From Arion vulgaris (Eukaryota > Mollusca > Gastropoda > Stylommatophora > Arionidae), in contig CM036755.1 of assembly GCA_020796225.1 (NCBI GenBank), positions 15,501,317 to 15,565,316 of the forward strand: DNA of 64,000 bases, read 5' to 3'. The position numbers and the translations under genes were made by a program. Below the pieces are notes generated by a model. That model was not told the DNA's origin and made no database searches. It saw only the letters and a program-made list of their open reading frames with translations. Below are positions 45,480-57,300 of the stretch, piece by piece; position 1 is the first letter of the stretch; the number at the start of each line of letters is the position of its first letter.

Positions 45480-46040
45480 AGGATGACTCTGATAATTAAA
45501 CCTCTAACCATCATCAACCTAAATGACTACATAATTAACCTTATAGCAACAGAGAACCATTTAGTTATGTGAATTATTAGATATCTTAGAGTTCTAGGAT
45601 TTAGCAGTTGGATGTTAGATGGTCAGTTTTTCTTCTATACTTGCTTTCTTGAGATGAAAATCATATAATTACAGTTCAGAAGAGAGCATGTCAGTTCTAA
45701 AGATAATTTGATGCATCTTTCAACAGTGAATCTACAGCAATAACATATTTGACTGCACAAAGACTATAATAACTTGACCACACCAGATCTATAAAACATT
45801 GACTGCACCAGCACTATAACATTGACTACACTACATGTACATTTGAACACACAAGATCTATAAAACACTGACTACATCTAAGGTACATTTCACCATACAA
45901 GAGCTATAACAACTTGCCCACACCATGAACTATAACAGTCACAGATGTGATGAGGAACTGCAAATTACCAAAAGGTGATCATGAGTTACAATTATTTTTA
46001 TTTTTTTTAAAGAAACAGGAATTAGTTACCAAAACATAAC
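45480..46040. other. PCIF1 intron B-C, short unit repeats
   Basis: No gene. The segment 45,750-45,930 has a loose tandem repeat around CACCAGATCTATAAAACATTGAC. The rest is plain AT-rich intron. Confidence 0.5.
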
Positions 46041-46048
46041 AAACTCAC

Positions 46049-46251
46049 TTGTAATTTAAATTAGCTTTTTTCAGAGGGATCCCATCAAACAACTCTGAAC
46101 TTGCTACTCGTTTCATGATGGCAGGGACAGGGTTCATCATTTCAGCGCTAGATTGACTGTCTACTAACTCTAAGCTCTCTGACTCTTCATTGGAACACTC
46201 TGCTGCTACTGCTGCTGTGTTGATACCCAGAGGATCTGTGAGTGGATCATG
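46049..46251 (-). CDS. PCIF1: PCIF1 exon B: linker after the WW domain
   Basis: The acceptor AATCTACAG precedes HDPLTDPLG, which corresponds to the SDPLG motif after the WW domain in vertebrate PCIF1. The rest is an acidic, serine-rich, probably disordered linker ending in KKANLNYK. It joins exon C through a split lysine codon. The donor is TACAA/GTGAGT. Confidence 0.88.
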
Positions 46252-46459
46252 CTGTAGATTTATTTTGGTAATGTTTTTTGATATAGTATATTCCAGCCAG
46301 ATTAAGTTGTTGGGCATGATATGCATTTGATGGAAAAACACTAGAATCAAATTGACTACATATTCATACAACAAAGTGATGTGGTCAGCATCATGCTGAT
46401 CACCTTTACTTCCCAGTACTTTTCTGGTACCCAACTGGGGCTGGGTTGACCTGAGAGAC

Positions 46460-46645
46460 ATTGCGGTCTAAACAAAATGTCAATGTCTCTGTAACAGTCT
46501 GCACCTCCATTGTCAAACTACTTGTGGTTATTGCATAGGCCCCACTGGTATCCTTTATTATTTTCCCTCCTGAACGTGCCAAAAAGTACACAAACAATGT
46601 TGTTGACAAATGGCTGAAAAGTCAGTGTAAATAACCATGTCTGTT
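46460..46645 (-). pseudogene. LINE fragment L8b, RNase H scrap
   Basis: The minus strand reads FLARSGGKIIKDTSGAYAIT and SSLTMEVQTVTETLTF, matching the start of the RNase H domain seen at 25,610 and 49,253. Old and truncated. Confidence 0.7.
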
Positions 46646-46889
46646 TAATTGGTGTTGTTATTCAAGAGGGCCTCAACCTCTGTGTTAAGTAGTGATGGAT
46701 TCTTTTGTTTAGTTTTTCTTAATGTAAATAATAACTGTGAAAGCAGTCTGAAATTTAGGTGGCACAGCAATCCATTCCTATCATGGTTCACCCCTGGAAT
46801 GTTCACACATTTTCCCAAGAATATCTACTGCCTGGTTTAGTTATGATCTGCCTTTCTTGAGTCGACATGAGTTCTCAGTGAAGGGATAT

Positions 46890-48400
46890 TTCTTGTTTGC
46901 ATTTATTTTTAGATATGATCGAACACTCCAAGTTTCTCACGCTTCATTAATTTCATTAATGTCTTCAATCCGGCTATTCGGTTTACATCTCACATCTCTA
47001 CCTCTTGTGTCAACTTTCTTGACATCACTATCACTATCAGCCTATCCACCATCACTACATCAGTATACTACAAGCCTACTGATGCACATAGTTTCTTCTT
47101 TATACCTCTTCCCATTCCCAGGCTTGTCGTGATTCTTTACCATTCTCTCAACTCTTGCGCCTTCGTCGCCTCTGTAGCGAGGACGACGATTTCCTCGATA
47201 GAGCTCACGAAATGCTGGATTTATTTCGTAAGCGCTTATACCCGGATAAGGTGCTTGCTTCTGCTATGCGGCGCGTTCAGCAAATTTCTCGCCAGGAGGC
47301 TCTCTCTAACCAGCATAGAACTTCCAATTCTGACAGGGTGAAACTTGTCTTAACTTTCCACCCTCATAGTTCCCTTGTGAAGAAAGTCTTATTCCGTCAT
47401 CTCTCCATTCTTCAGTCTGATCCTGAGACACGTTCAATCTTCCAACACTATCCTTTGGTGGCGAACAGACGGGACAGAAGCCTTAAGGATATGTTGGTTC
47501 ACAGTCGCCTCAAGCCTAATATCCAGAGTCATTTTGGCACCATCCAGTGTGGCCGTCGGCGCTGCAACACTTGTGCTTATGTAATACAGACCCGCACGGT
47601 GTCTTTTCCACAGGCCACGTTCGTTGTTGAAGACAGTTTCACGTGCGAGTCCCGTAATATTGTCTATGCCATTATCTGCAAGCGGTGCAACAAGGCCTAT
47701 ATTGGGGAAACCGGCAGGAGACTCAGTGACCGATTCGCCCAACACTTGCGCGATATACGCCAATGCTCTGTGACCCCTGTAGCTACCCATTTCAATGATA
47801 CTGGCCATTCAGGAGCTTGCGATGTCCAGGTCACAGCCATCCGATCATGTTCCTCTGATGATCGTAGTCGATTTGCTCTGGAGAATCGGTTGATTTCTTT
47901 GTATGGTACCTTGCGACCACGCAGGCTCAACGTATTACATTCTTATGCTTCACACTTTCTCTTCCCATGCTTTGTAATCTATATGGGTATATGTTGCATG
48001 TATTACGTTCTTATGCTTCTTAGTACTTTCTCTTTCCATGCTTTATAATCTATATGGGTATATGTTGCATGTATTCCAGTTATATATTTACTAGATGTTT
48101 CATTGTTTCTTTTCCGTTCTATTTCTAGTTTTTATGTGTGTTTTTGTGTTACATTTATTTCGTTATTCGTTTTATTCCAGATTTTCCTTAGATACATTGG
48201 TATTTGGTCGTCCATTTGTGTTTCATTTTAATTTGTCACTCCGGTTTGTTCGTTTGCTTGATAAAGGCCTTGTTGGTCGAAACGTTGCTGTTTATCGTCA
48301 CTGTTTATGTATTTTGTAAAACTATAGTACTTTGTTTGTACGTGTTTCACTATTTACCAAGTTTTACTGCAGTCTTCCCCTATTTTGAGAAATAGTGGGA
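46890..48400 (+). pseudogene. Penelope-like element with GIY-YIG endonuclease
   Basis: RT C-terminal motifs (INFINVFNPAIRF, NFLDITIS) at 46,945-47,040 are followed, after a frameshift and two stops near 47,080, by an open stretch of nearly 300 codons. It has the RDRSLKDMLVHS and CGRRRCNTC motifs, then the GIY-YIG nuclease: IVYAIICKRC and AYIGETGRRL with the arginine, and ENRLISLYG with the glutamate. Penelope elements are retroelements using this nuclease for insertion. The 3' part contains the GGTCGAAACGTTG signature at 48,275-48,287. RT catalytic residues lie outside the retained part. Confidence 0.92.
48256..48290 (+). ncRNA. Possible relic hammerhead ribozyme core in Penelope element
   Basis: TTGATAAAGGCC, TTGTT, GGTCGAAACG can fold as GGCC/GGUC (one G-U) with a UUGUU loop followed by GAAAC. 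Penelope elements are known to carry hammerhead motifs with CUGAUGA and GAAA. Here two core positions of CUGAUGA differ (U for C, A for G), so catalysis is doubtful. Confidence 0.35.
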
Positions 48401-48959
48401 AGGTCAAGAAAACATCTAATTGCCACGTGGTGTATCTTTGGTGCATACCAGGATGTTGCGCATAGCCTCATTCTGAATTCTTTTCAGTCTCAATAAATGG
48501 GAATGCCTTATCGTGAGGATGGCACATGTATTTTTTATTAATAATAGAACAAGACTTTGCTACAGGAGCACAAGAAAGCATTGCTAAATGTTAGCAATTG
48601 CCATGATTCTCAGCACAGATAGTGCATTGCAGCCCTTGGTAATAACTTGGTCGATATGGTCTCTAAAGCACAAACTGCAATTAAACACAACCCCCAAATA
48701 GCTCAATGATGCTTTTCAAGTGATTGTATATATGTCTATTATGACACTGCATTTCAGAATTAACAATGCAATTATTTAGGGAGAACTACAATAGTATAGC
48801 TTTAGTGTGGTTTATCGTTGCACCAGAAAAGTCACACCAGGTCATGGTGTGGTCCAGTTCTTCCTGTAGCTTATTAGCAATTTCATTAATGTTTCTATAC
48901 TGTGTTGTTACTTTTTAATCATTATGTAGAATAACATACTTACACTAAATGATTTTAAT

Positions 48960-49240
48960 AGCAAAGAGCAGTTTGAGTCTAATGGAGGTTGAGACGGTTA
49001 CTGCTACTCTCCAGTGACTCTCTGGGACTATGTTGTTCACTGCAACTGCTGTGTCAGACTTTCAGTTGATGCTTTGAAAGATGCAAAATGAATGGCAGGC
49101 TGTGTTATGAGTGGTTGTTGTTTATTGTGGTTTCCAAACTTCAGAGGCTTACATGGTACAACTGCCCTGGGCATGCGGATATTTCCAGCCATGAAAGAGT
49201 GGGAAGGCTTGCATCAGCAGCATTGATCACCTCTTACAAA
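48960..49240 (+). pseudogene. LINE fragment L8c, RNase H scrap
   Basis: Reads SLMEVETVTATLQ and later a P-W-A-C-G-Y stretch, the same region as 25,780-26,020. Multiple stops. It ends where the twin-primed LINE begins. Confidence 0.65.
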
Positions 49241-49252
49241 CCTGTTCAATAT

Positions 49253-50350
49253 TTATTGGTTACTAAACTGACGTCATTGCACTCCGGGCAGACCCATAGG
49301 TGCTCAGTCTCCCCAACAGACATCGAAGAGTATGCATACTGATGGTTCCTGTGGCTCTCTGATTAAACACACCTCTCACTCTGCCTCTCAGGCATCCAGT
49401 TCAACTTGAACAACGGGTAACTTCGAACTGCCTAAATCTCTTGATCGATTCAACATCGATCGATTTTTGTGTCCTCATCCAACAGACAGTCGCGAAGAGA
49501 CCGAAGAATATCCCCTTATCCATCTTCAACTCCCCAACAATCGATGCCGCTGATGCAAGCCTGTCCGCTCTCTCATTACCGTAAACACCCACATGCCCAG
49601 GACAGTATATCCACGTAAGCCGCTGGAGATTAGAAACTTCTATAGACGACATCCACTCATGCCGAAACCTGCCCTTCTGGATCTTGTGAAGCATCGACTG
49701 AGAATCAGATACAACAGCTGCTCCAGTAAATAAAGTCCCAGAGATCCAATGGAAGGCAGCAGTAACGGCCTCAACCTCCATCCTCATACTAGAAGTAGTT
49801 GTCCTGTATGCCCCACTTCGCTCTGCAACAACTCTGCCATGCACATTAGCCAAGAAACCGCAATCGGACTTACCATATTGAATTCTTACGATATCAAGAT
49901 CACAATGTGAACGACTTGAACGGGTTCAGAATGAAGGTATGCGTATAGTCCTAGGCTGCACTAGAGATACCCCCATTGTGAAGATAAGATATATGTTTGG
50001 CCTTCTGTCACTATGCTCCCGTCATGCAATCGCCCAAACCAGGGCATATATGCGGGTTACTGCGGATAAGAGACATCCACTACACAAGAACACTAATCAT
50101 GTTAAGGGCATGAGAATCAAGCGTGGCATGTCGTGGATGGCCCAGGCTGAGAGAACAATTGGCCAGGTGACTACGGTTGCGACCCCACCAAAAGGGGAAG
50201 AATGGATCACAACAGATGGTAGCATGACCAACTATCTCAACGTTATCATTACTCTTGGAAGAGAATGTAGAGATTGGGGCAACATGAAGGCTAATCTCGC
50301 AGTTAAGCAGCTGATAGAAGATAATGCAAGGGATGATGATGTTGTATATA
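49253..50350 (-). mobile_element. Twin-primed LINE L8d (5' inversion)
   Basis: The left part (49,253-49,866) is the RNase H end of the L8 LINE on the minus strand, with MRMEVEAVTAAFHWISG and CPGHVGVYGNERADRLAS. The right part (49,870-50,350) is the preceding RT-to-RNase H linker on the plus strand, including RIVLGCTRDTPIVKIRYMFG and ending at VVYTD. TGTTCAATATT(TA) flanks the whole. This is the expected outcome of twin priming during one insertion event. Confidence 0.9.
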
Positions 50351-50512
50351 CCGATGTTCAATATTTAATAGTTCATTAAGTAGCACATGGCCATACCATG
50401 TCTCCTCATAAAAAGCGTTACAATGACAGAAACCTTGAACTGACAGTTTCCATTCTCAAAGTTATTAACATGGAAGTCTAAAAGTAAAATTACAAAGAAG
50501 AATTCAACTTAC

Positions 50513-50708
50513 TTTAACTCCAAGGACTGGTGGCTCCCACAAAGATTCACTTGTAATTTTGTTAAAGTAGTAAGAACGACCCTCTCGTTTGCTCCAGAAC
50601 TTTCCCCAACCTGCCTGCATCAACTCTGGTGGGAGATCAGTGGCAGGATCTAAGGTTGAGAGTTTTGATGAACACAATTCTGAACCATCTGAATTTGTAT
50701 CGCTCATC
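50513..50708 (-). CDS. PCIF1: PCIF1 exon A: start codon and WW domain
   Basis: The ATG is at 50,707, one base after a TTTCACAG acceptor, so a 5' non-coding exon lies upstream. The exon encodes 65 residues. Around residues 32-60 the sequence has the WW pattern: GWGKFWSK, then RSYYFNKITSESLWEPP, with the two signature tryptophans and the terminal proline. This domain binds phosphorylated Ser5 of the polymerase II tail. The donor is AAA/GTAAGT, phase 0. Confidence 0.93.
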
Positions 50709-50867
50709 CTGTGAAATATCTAGATTTAAATATTTAGATGGCAATCCCAGCAGTCTTCCTTTCCTAAGTGAAGTGTTCAAATGTTTTTCCTCCTCTAAAA
50801 TACAGAGATCAGATTATATATCAAATTAGTCATTGTGAACAAAGAAAGAAGATTCATCACAAACTTA

Positions 50868-51187
50868 CTATTCAAGCTTCTGCATACCATCCAATTTATG
50901 AGCAAATCTGCAGTCAATGATATTACAAGCTTCTGCATACCATCCAATTTATGAGCAAATCTGCAGTCAATGATATTACAAGCTTCTGCATACCATCCAA
51001 TTTATGAGCAAATCTGCAGTCAATGATATTACAAGCTTCTGCATACCATCCAATTTATGAGCAAATCTGCAGTCAATGATATTACAAGCTTCTGCATACC
51101 ATCTAATTTATGAGCAAATCTGCAGTCAATGATATTACAAGCTTCTGCATACCATCCAATTTATGAGCAAATCTGCAGTCAATGATC
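50868..51187. repeat. 53-bp minisatellite, six units
   Basis: Six units of 53 bp (TTACAAGCTTCTGCATACCA plus TCCAATTTATGAGCAAATCTGCAGTCAATGATA, split for length), almost identical. It lies about 160 bases upstream, in transcript order, of PCIF1 exon A. Confidence 0.95.
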
Positions 51188-51189
51188 GT

Positions 51190-51480
51190 GCGCGCGCCCG
51201 TCCGTGCGCACACACACAACAAAAATACAAGCTGTACAACAAGTTGCAATTCGAAAGCTTTGAACATTTGTAGCAACTCATTTTTGAAGGATGGCCTGAC
51301 AAGAATGCCCTGGTATTGTCTACCAAGGAGAGCCATACAGAAAAAGTATAACGAGTACAAAGCAAGAGGAAAACCATGCAAAAGATGGGGTGACGGCATC
51401 AAGAACAGCCTTACGAAAATGAGTATCAGCTTGAAAAGTGCATTAAAGCACAGCCAACTCTAACTGGGCCTAACTGGGAA
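51190..51480 (+). pseudogene. LINE 3' fragment
   Basis: Reads KARGKPCKRWGDGIKNSLTK after a RRAIQKKYNEY stretch, the C-terminal tail type of RTE-like LINEs. Short and unclassifiable further. Confidence 0.6.
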
Positions 51481-51489
51481 AATCCCTGA

Positions 51490-52150
51490 CCTAGTTTAAG
51501 TTGGGGGCTGGAAAATATATATGTTTGATAGAACAGCTTTTTTGCAATTTTACTCAATTCTGTGAGTCTATGGTTATTTATTGATGAAAAATATTCATAA
51601 TATTGATATTCCTTATTGTTAACTTGTGGCATAATATAACTTCGATTTAGCATTTTGTGTTGATTTTAAAATGAATTCATCTATATACAATACTGGAATG
51701 CGAGATCATGTGGTGTAGTTGGGGTCTGATTTCCCATAATTCTTATCTGAGTCCGCAGGCCCATAAGTTTATAGTTGGCTCTGGTTATAGCAAGCATACA
51801 CAAATCACTGTCCCCCTATCAAGAAGTAAATGGAAGAGCAGATGAACATCATTCGAAATCATTCAGCATGTACATATTATACAGAAAAACAATGATGCGA
51901 CATATTTAGCAAGGTGCGTAAATAAAAGCCTTTTTCCTTTTAAATACATTTGTCCCGAACTTATGGGACACCGGATTGTAATAATTGTGATGTACTGTTA
52001 TGCGTGCTGATTTTACACACAGGATGCATAAAATATATCAATGTGTTAGATGAAGGGAACTAGCATGTAGATGAAATAGAAAATATAATTTTTCATGTCT
52101 CCTCTAACTAGATAATGAGGTTACATGGCAGTTTTTATATATTTATATAT
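51490..52150. other. Nothing recognised upstream of PCIF1
   Basis: AT-rich sequence with no coding signal. If PCIF1 has a nearby 5' non-coding exon it could be here, but I see no diagnostic promoter or donor. Confidence 0.4.
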
Positions 52151-52180
52151 ATATAAAACTGCCATATATATATATAAAAC

Positions 52181-52246
<66 letters not shown>
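52130..52246. repeat. TA microsatellite
   Basis: (TA)n with interspersed AAACTGCCATATAT units, ending at the 3' terminus of LINE L2b. Confidence 0.95.
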
Positions 52247-52247
<1 letters not shown>

Positions 52248-52249
<2 letters not shown>

Positions 52250-53790
52250 CCTTTTCATCTTTACAGACGGTCAATAGGCAAGTGTTTTACTGTGACAACT
52301 TCTGAGTTTTCGCTTTTCTCTCTTGTTGTTCAGCTCGTACATAAGTCTCTTCTCAAAAGACTCTGCGCCCTTCCGTAATTTGGCTTTCCACACAACTCTG
52401 TCATCAGCTAGTCCCTCCCATGTGCTGGGATCTATAGAGAAGTTTTTCATTGAGGTTTTGCAGACATCTTTATATCTGAACAGTGGTCTGCCCTGGTGCC
52501 TCTTCCTCCGAAAGTTCACAGAACAACATTTGTTTTGGTATGCGATAAGTTTCCATTCTTCTCACATGTCCCAACCATCTTAGTCGTCTACTGCTGAGCA
52601 TGCCCATGATGGAAGGCAGATTTGCACGTTGTAGTACTTCAGAGTTGGTTATCTTGTCGTACCACCTGATGTTCATAATCTTGGGAGACATCGAAGGTGA
52701 AAGATGTTAAGTCTCCTCTCGTGTCTTGAGTAGGCTGTCCATGTTTCTGAGCCATATAGTAAAGAACTAATTACACAGGCTCGATATATTTGAGTCTTCG
52801 TCTGCAATGTCAATTTTTGTTGTCCCACGCTCGCTTTGATAGTATGCCGAATGTAGTAGCCGCACTCCTATACGAGCGTTGATTTCTTCGTCAAGAGAAA
52901 GGCTGGCAGTGACTGTGGACCCAAGATAGCAGAATTTTTGCACTGGTGTTAGATGGTTGCCATTTAAAGTGATATTTGATGTCTTACCTCCTGACATAAT
53001 ACAACTGTTTTGGAGACACTTATTGTCAGAGAAAGAGGTCGCATGCCTTTGACAAATTATTAATTAGACATTGCAGTGTAGTCTCACTCTGGGCGACTAA
53101 GGCAGCATCGTCAGCGAAAAGGAGGTCCTTGAGAAGTATTTCCGTCGTTTTTGTCTTGGCTCTTAAGCGAGCCAAGTTAAACAGTGAACCATCAGATCTA
53201 GTGCGGATCAAAACATCACCATCAGCGTCCCCTAAGGCGTGGTTCAAAGGACTGCGAAGAAGATACCAAAGAGAGTGGGGGCAAGGACACAGCCCTGCTT
53301 GACTCCACTCTTAACCTCAAAACTTTCAGATGTGCTGCCATCGAACTGTATGCTGGCTTTCATGCCCTCATGGAAGGAAACAATCAATTGGAGCAACTTT
53401 GGGGGACAACCAATATACTTCAATATTTTATAAAGACTTGGCCTGCTGACTGTGTCAAATGCCTTAGTCAGATCCACGAAAGCAATACATAGAGGCTTGC
53501 TCTGCTCTCTGCACTTCTCTTGTAGCTGTCGAAGGGTAAATATCATGTCAGTTGTTGACCGTCTAGCTCTGAATCCACATTGTGACTCTGGAAGAACACG
53601 CTCCGCCAGTTTCTGTAGTCGTTTTGAGAGGACTAGTGCAAAAGCTTTGCCTGTTACGCTTAGAAGGGAGATGCCTCTGTAGTTGTTACAATTCCCCTTA
53701 TCCCCTTTGTTTTTATAGAGTGTCACTATCTTTGCATCCCTTATGTCCTAGGAAGTGTTCCCTCTCTCCAGCATATAAGGTAATATATAT
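52248..53790 (-). pseudogene. LINE L2b, reverse transcriptase to 3' end
   Basis: The minus strand reads [71 protein letters not shown] and [14 protein letters not shown]: the conserved RT blocks with an intact FADD. It continues to RLRWLGHVRRMETYRIPKQM and an ending near 52,271. Frameshifts lie near 53,245, 53,020 and 52,770. The RT belongs to the RTE-like group by its tail; the endonuclease part is missing. Confidence 0.92.
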
Positions 53791-53879
53791 ATAAGGTTGT
53801 TAACCCCATGAACAACAATTGAACAACAATCATTGCAGGGTAAAGTAGTGTCAATCTCAAGTAATGACATTCGCTAGAC

Positions 53880-54330
53880 ATGAAAACACTACCAATATCT
53901 CCACTGACAAATATCAATTAAAACAAGTCAAAAACTTAAAATATATGCGAAACATTTCTCCAGCAAATAGAAGAATAACTAATGAAATCCAACACAGATG
54001 CAATAAAGCAATCCAAATGGCATGAATTTTAAAATGCAAGCATGTCATGAACACACAAAAAAACATTGTGCAACATGATCTTTATCCCAACATTATGTTA
54101 CCAGTGCCAAACCTGGATATTAATAACAAACAATAGAAGAAAGCTAGTCACGACAGGGATGAAGTGTCTATGCAGAGTGTTGGGAGTAGCAAGAAGAGAC
54201 CGGTTTATAAATGAAGACATCAGGAAAGAAGTGCATACAGTATCAGTACGGAACTTAAAAAAACAAATTAAAAGGTTCGGCCACATAAGCAGATTACCAA
54301 CAGACAGATTGCCCCTCAAAGGGTAATGCT
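53880..54330 (+). pseudogene. LINE fragment L3b, RT C-terminal region
   Basis: Plus-strand frames with TLCYQCQTWILITNNRRKL and LKKQIKRFGHISRLPTDRLP. Same family as 6,836 and 55,905. Confidence 0.8.
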
Positions 54331-54539
54331 ACTACTACTACAATACAGATAATACAAAGTAAAAAGGGTTTTCCACACAAAAGGTGGAAAACAGAAATAA
54401 CAGAGGCAGTGAAATACACCATGTACAAAGCGATTTTTTCCATCCACTAACCAATCATGTCCCCTTCCAGTTGCCATACATCAACTGTTTTGGGAGGCAT
54501 TTATCAGGTGCATATTTGTTACTCTACATGTGTGTTAGA

Positions 54540-54720
54540 CTTATCTACATGTATCTTATCTACTTGTCATGTGTGTTAAGTGTTATCTACATGTGTGCTA
54601 TCTACATGAGTGTTATCTACATGCGTGCTATCTACATGTGTGGTGTCTACATGAGTGTTATCTACATGTGTGCTATCTACATGAGTATTATCTACATGAG
54701 TATTATCTACATGTGTATGG
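54540..54720. repeat. 15-bp minisatellite (TATCTACATGWGTGT)
   Basis: About a dozen units of 15 bp. All three plus frames stay open through it, giving a fake five-residue repeat. A few more ATCTACATG copies lie at 55,107-55,130 after a LINE scrap. Confidence 0.9.
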
Positions 54721-55105
54721 CGAGCTCGAACAGGGTAGACGTTCAGTTGGTGGACAGAAAAAACACTTTAAAGACATTCTTGCAGTGTCTCTAAAATGCT
54801 TCGATATAGACACATGCTGGGGATCTCCTGCGCAAGATCGTCAAATGTGGCACTGTAACTCGTAACAACACAAGAGAAACTCGCATAGCTGATAATCGCC
54901 GTGCCGTTGAGGCGCAGAGAAAACGAGCTGCGTAAAAGACTAAACACACAGCCCCCACATGTCTAACCTTGATCTTGTATACCCCACCTGTGGTAGGGGA
55001 TTGTGTTCGAGGATTGAACTCTACAGTCACCTCCACACACACCAAAGAGATGCAGCAGCACACGTCTGAGGCTGTTGTCATTATCGCTTGGGATGAACGG
55101 CTATA
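54715..55105 (+). pseudogene. LINE 3' end with terminal zinc-like motif
   Basis: Reads GELEQGRRSVGGQKKHFKDI and, after frame changes, YPTCGRGLCSRIELYSH. The terminal C-x2-C-like to R-I-x-L-x-S-H motif closes many RTE-like polyproteins. It interrupts the 15-bp repeat array. Confidence 0.78.
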
Positions 55106-55734
55106 TTATTATCTACATGAGTTTTATCTACATATTTTTTTAAACTGTCGGTGAAGTAAACCCGACAAAAATCATGGATGTCTGAGGCACTAGAGACATT
55201 CGTGTCATAATACACATGTAGATAACAGTTACGAGTTGTTATAAACAGTGGCGGCTCGTAGTCATTTTTCTTGGTGGAGCCCGACAAAAATTTCTGAAAA
55301 ATCATGGTTTTTGGAGTATTTACTATTATTTGTGTATTACGAGAAGTTATTACCTCTTTCATGAAAAGAACAAATGCTTCTGTTCTGCATCAGCTTGATA
55401 CTAAAGAGAATTGGCTATTAAATTATATTAAAAATTAAGGACAATTAAATATTTCAAACACATCAAACGACAGGTGAACTAGAGGATTTTAAAAAAAAAA
55501 CATTTCTGGAACGCAAATTGAATATGCGTGTTTACTAAGAATGACACAATGTTTGACAACAAACCACGAACTTGTGAATGAGACCATATACATATTAGGT
55601 GACTTTATAATATATAATCTCTGCGGTAAATATAGAAAACAACTAGTTTGCTGTGGTTGACGGCTACATCCTGTAAAGGATATGCCACAATTTTCATTCC
55701 ATATGTAGTGTAGTGTGAAAGAAGTGAAATTCTT

Positions 55735-55800
55735 CACTTGATAAAGGCAATTTGGTCGAAACGTTTCTGTGTACTGTAGTTTTTGTATTTTGTAAATCTC
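55735..55800 (+). mobile_element. Penelope-like 3' fragment
   Basis: ACTTGATAAAGGCAATTTGG then TCGAAACGTTTCTGTG parallels the 3' signature of the Penelope element at 48,256. No coding part is attached. Confidence 0.55.
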
Positions 55801-55904
55801 TAGTATTTTGTAATTTTGTTATTGTTAAAAATGCTTTTACGTGTTTCGCTAACTCAACTCAGTTGACAACTGTCTATCTATTCGCTAATCCTGTTTGCCT
55901 TTCA

Positions 55905-56560
55905 GCATCAAGTCAAAAAAGGAGATACCTGGAGCGAGTCTCTCTATGCACCTTGTCTTTCTTTCTCTTCTCCAATCCTGATTTGTCTCACAGCTTCAGG
56001 GTAAGAAGAGTTTTCTAGCACTGGCTTTTGGGTGTGCTTCATACATAGTGTCTTTTGTCGCCTCTGTTATCTCTGAGGTCCACCTTTTGCTTTGTATTCA
56101 CTGTATCGGAGCAACATTGCTCTCTGTGGTGCACTGCTGTTGGTAATCTGCTTATGTGGCCGAACCATTTAATTTATTTACACTTTTTTCCGGACGTCTT
56201 CATTTCTAAGCCGGTCTCTTTTTGTTCTCTTCACTAGTGTTAGCAGTTTTACAGATTTGATCTATGTATGTGATGAAGAGCAGCAGTGATAGTACGCATC
56301 CTTGTCTTACTCCTGACCCAACCTGAAACTTTTCTGTGTTTGTTCTAACTGTGCACTGGCTCTTTATATAGATGCTCTTGCATAGGTTAACTAGGTGGTC
56401 ATTAACCCAATAGTTTGAAATTACTTTCCACAACTTGTTTCTGCCTATGCAACATGCAGGTGTTTGTCAGATTCGACTGTCCTTTCCACTAGCTGTTTGA
56501 GAGCGAATATTGCGTCTGTACAGCTTCCACGAAACCTGTTGACACTTGACGAAAGAAAAT
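55905..56560 (-). pseudogene. LINE fragment L3c, reverse transcriptase
   Basis: The minus strand reads VGSGVRQGCVLSLLLFITYI followed by broken frames to the RT tail, in the family of 6,836 and 53,880. The N-terminal side (near 56,540) has a CRGSCTDAIFALKQ-like stretch. Confidence 0.8.
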
Positions 56561-57300
56561 TGATGTAGACAAGATGTATTAAAGTAAAGGACAATTCCCT
56601 AAAACTAATCTTATTCTATGATGGTTTGTTTACTATTATTTACTATTATTATTACTATTATTATCTATAATTTTATACTATTTTTATATCAAATTGTGGA
56701 TTAAATCGATAATTAAACGGACTATTTAATTTAGAGTCCTTGTTTATCTGGGAAGTAGTCTAGCCACGTAAGAATGAATATATCTTCAGGCTGAATGAAA
56801 ATGACTGGCAATTATCATTGCAATAGCGATCAAAGGTCGCAATGTTACATCTTAGATAGGAATAGGAATCTTTTAAACTGGCCCCAGAAATAGTGCACGG
56901 CACAATGTGTGAAGTATTGGATAGAGGGAAAATGCTGAGTTTCAGTCTATATAATATTTTTAATAAGGATATGTTATATATATATATAATATGATTGTTA
57001 TATTATTCTGATATAATATTTATATTTTAGTGTTATATATTCAACTTTCAAAGCTAATCAGTGTCAAGTTAAAAGTAACAATTACTAAAAATAATTCCTA
57101 AAATAATAAGTACACGTTAATTATTTTTGGTTTGGTGGGACCGGTTCTTACTGGCCCATAATCACCAGGAGTATACTAATTAGGGAGGAAAGATGTTGAA
57201 TTTAAGACTGTGTGATATTTTAGCGTTAGATATCAACTTTCAAAGCTAATCAGTATCCCGTTGAAAGTAATACTGTAATTATGAATAATGTCTAAAATTC
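56560..57300. other. AT-rich sequence, nothing recognised
   Basis: Two similar segments (GTTATATATTCAACTTTCAA and TTAGATATCAACTTTCAAAG, each followed by GCTAATCAGT) lie at 57,031 and 57,228, which indicates a duplication of about 200 bp. No coding signal. Confidence 0.45.

Noticed and set aside
47434..47930. Minus-strand frames opposite the Penelope nuclease
   Set aside because: Shadow frames of the GIY-YIG coding region.
54384..54865. Frames rich in CYLHECYLH and IYMCAIYM repeats
   Set aside because: All three frames stay open because the 15-bp unit is a multiple of three; it is a simple repeat.
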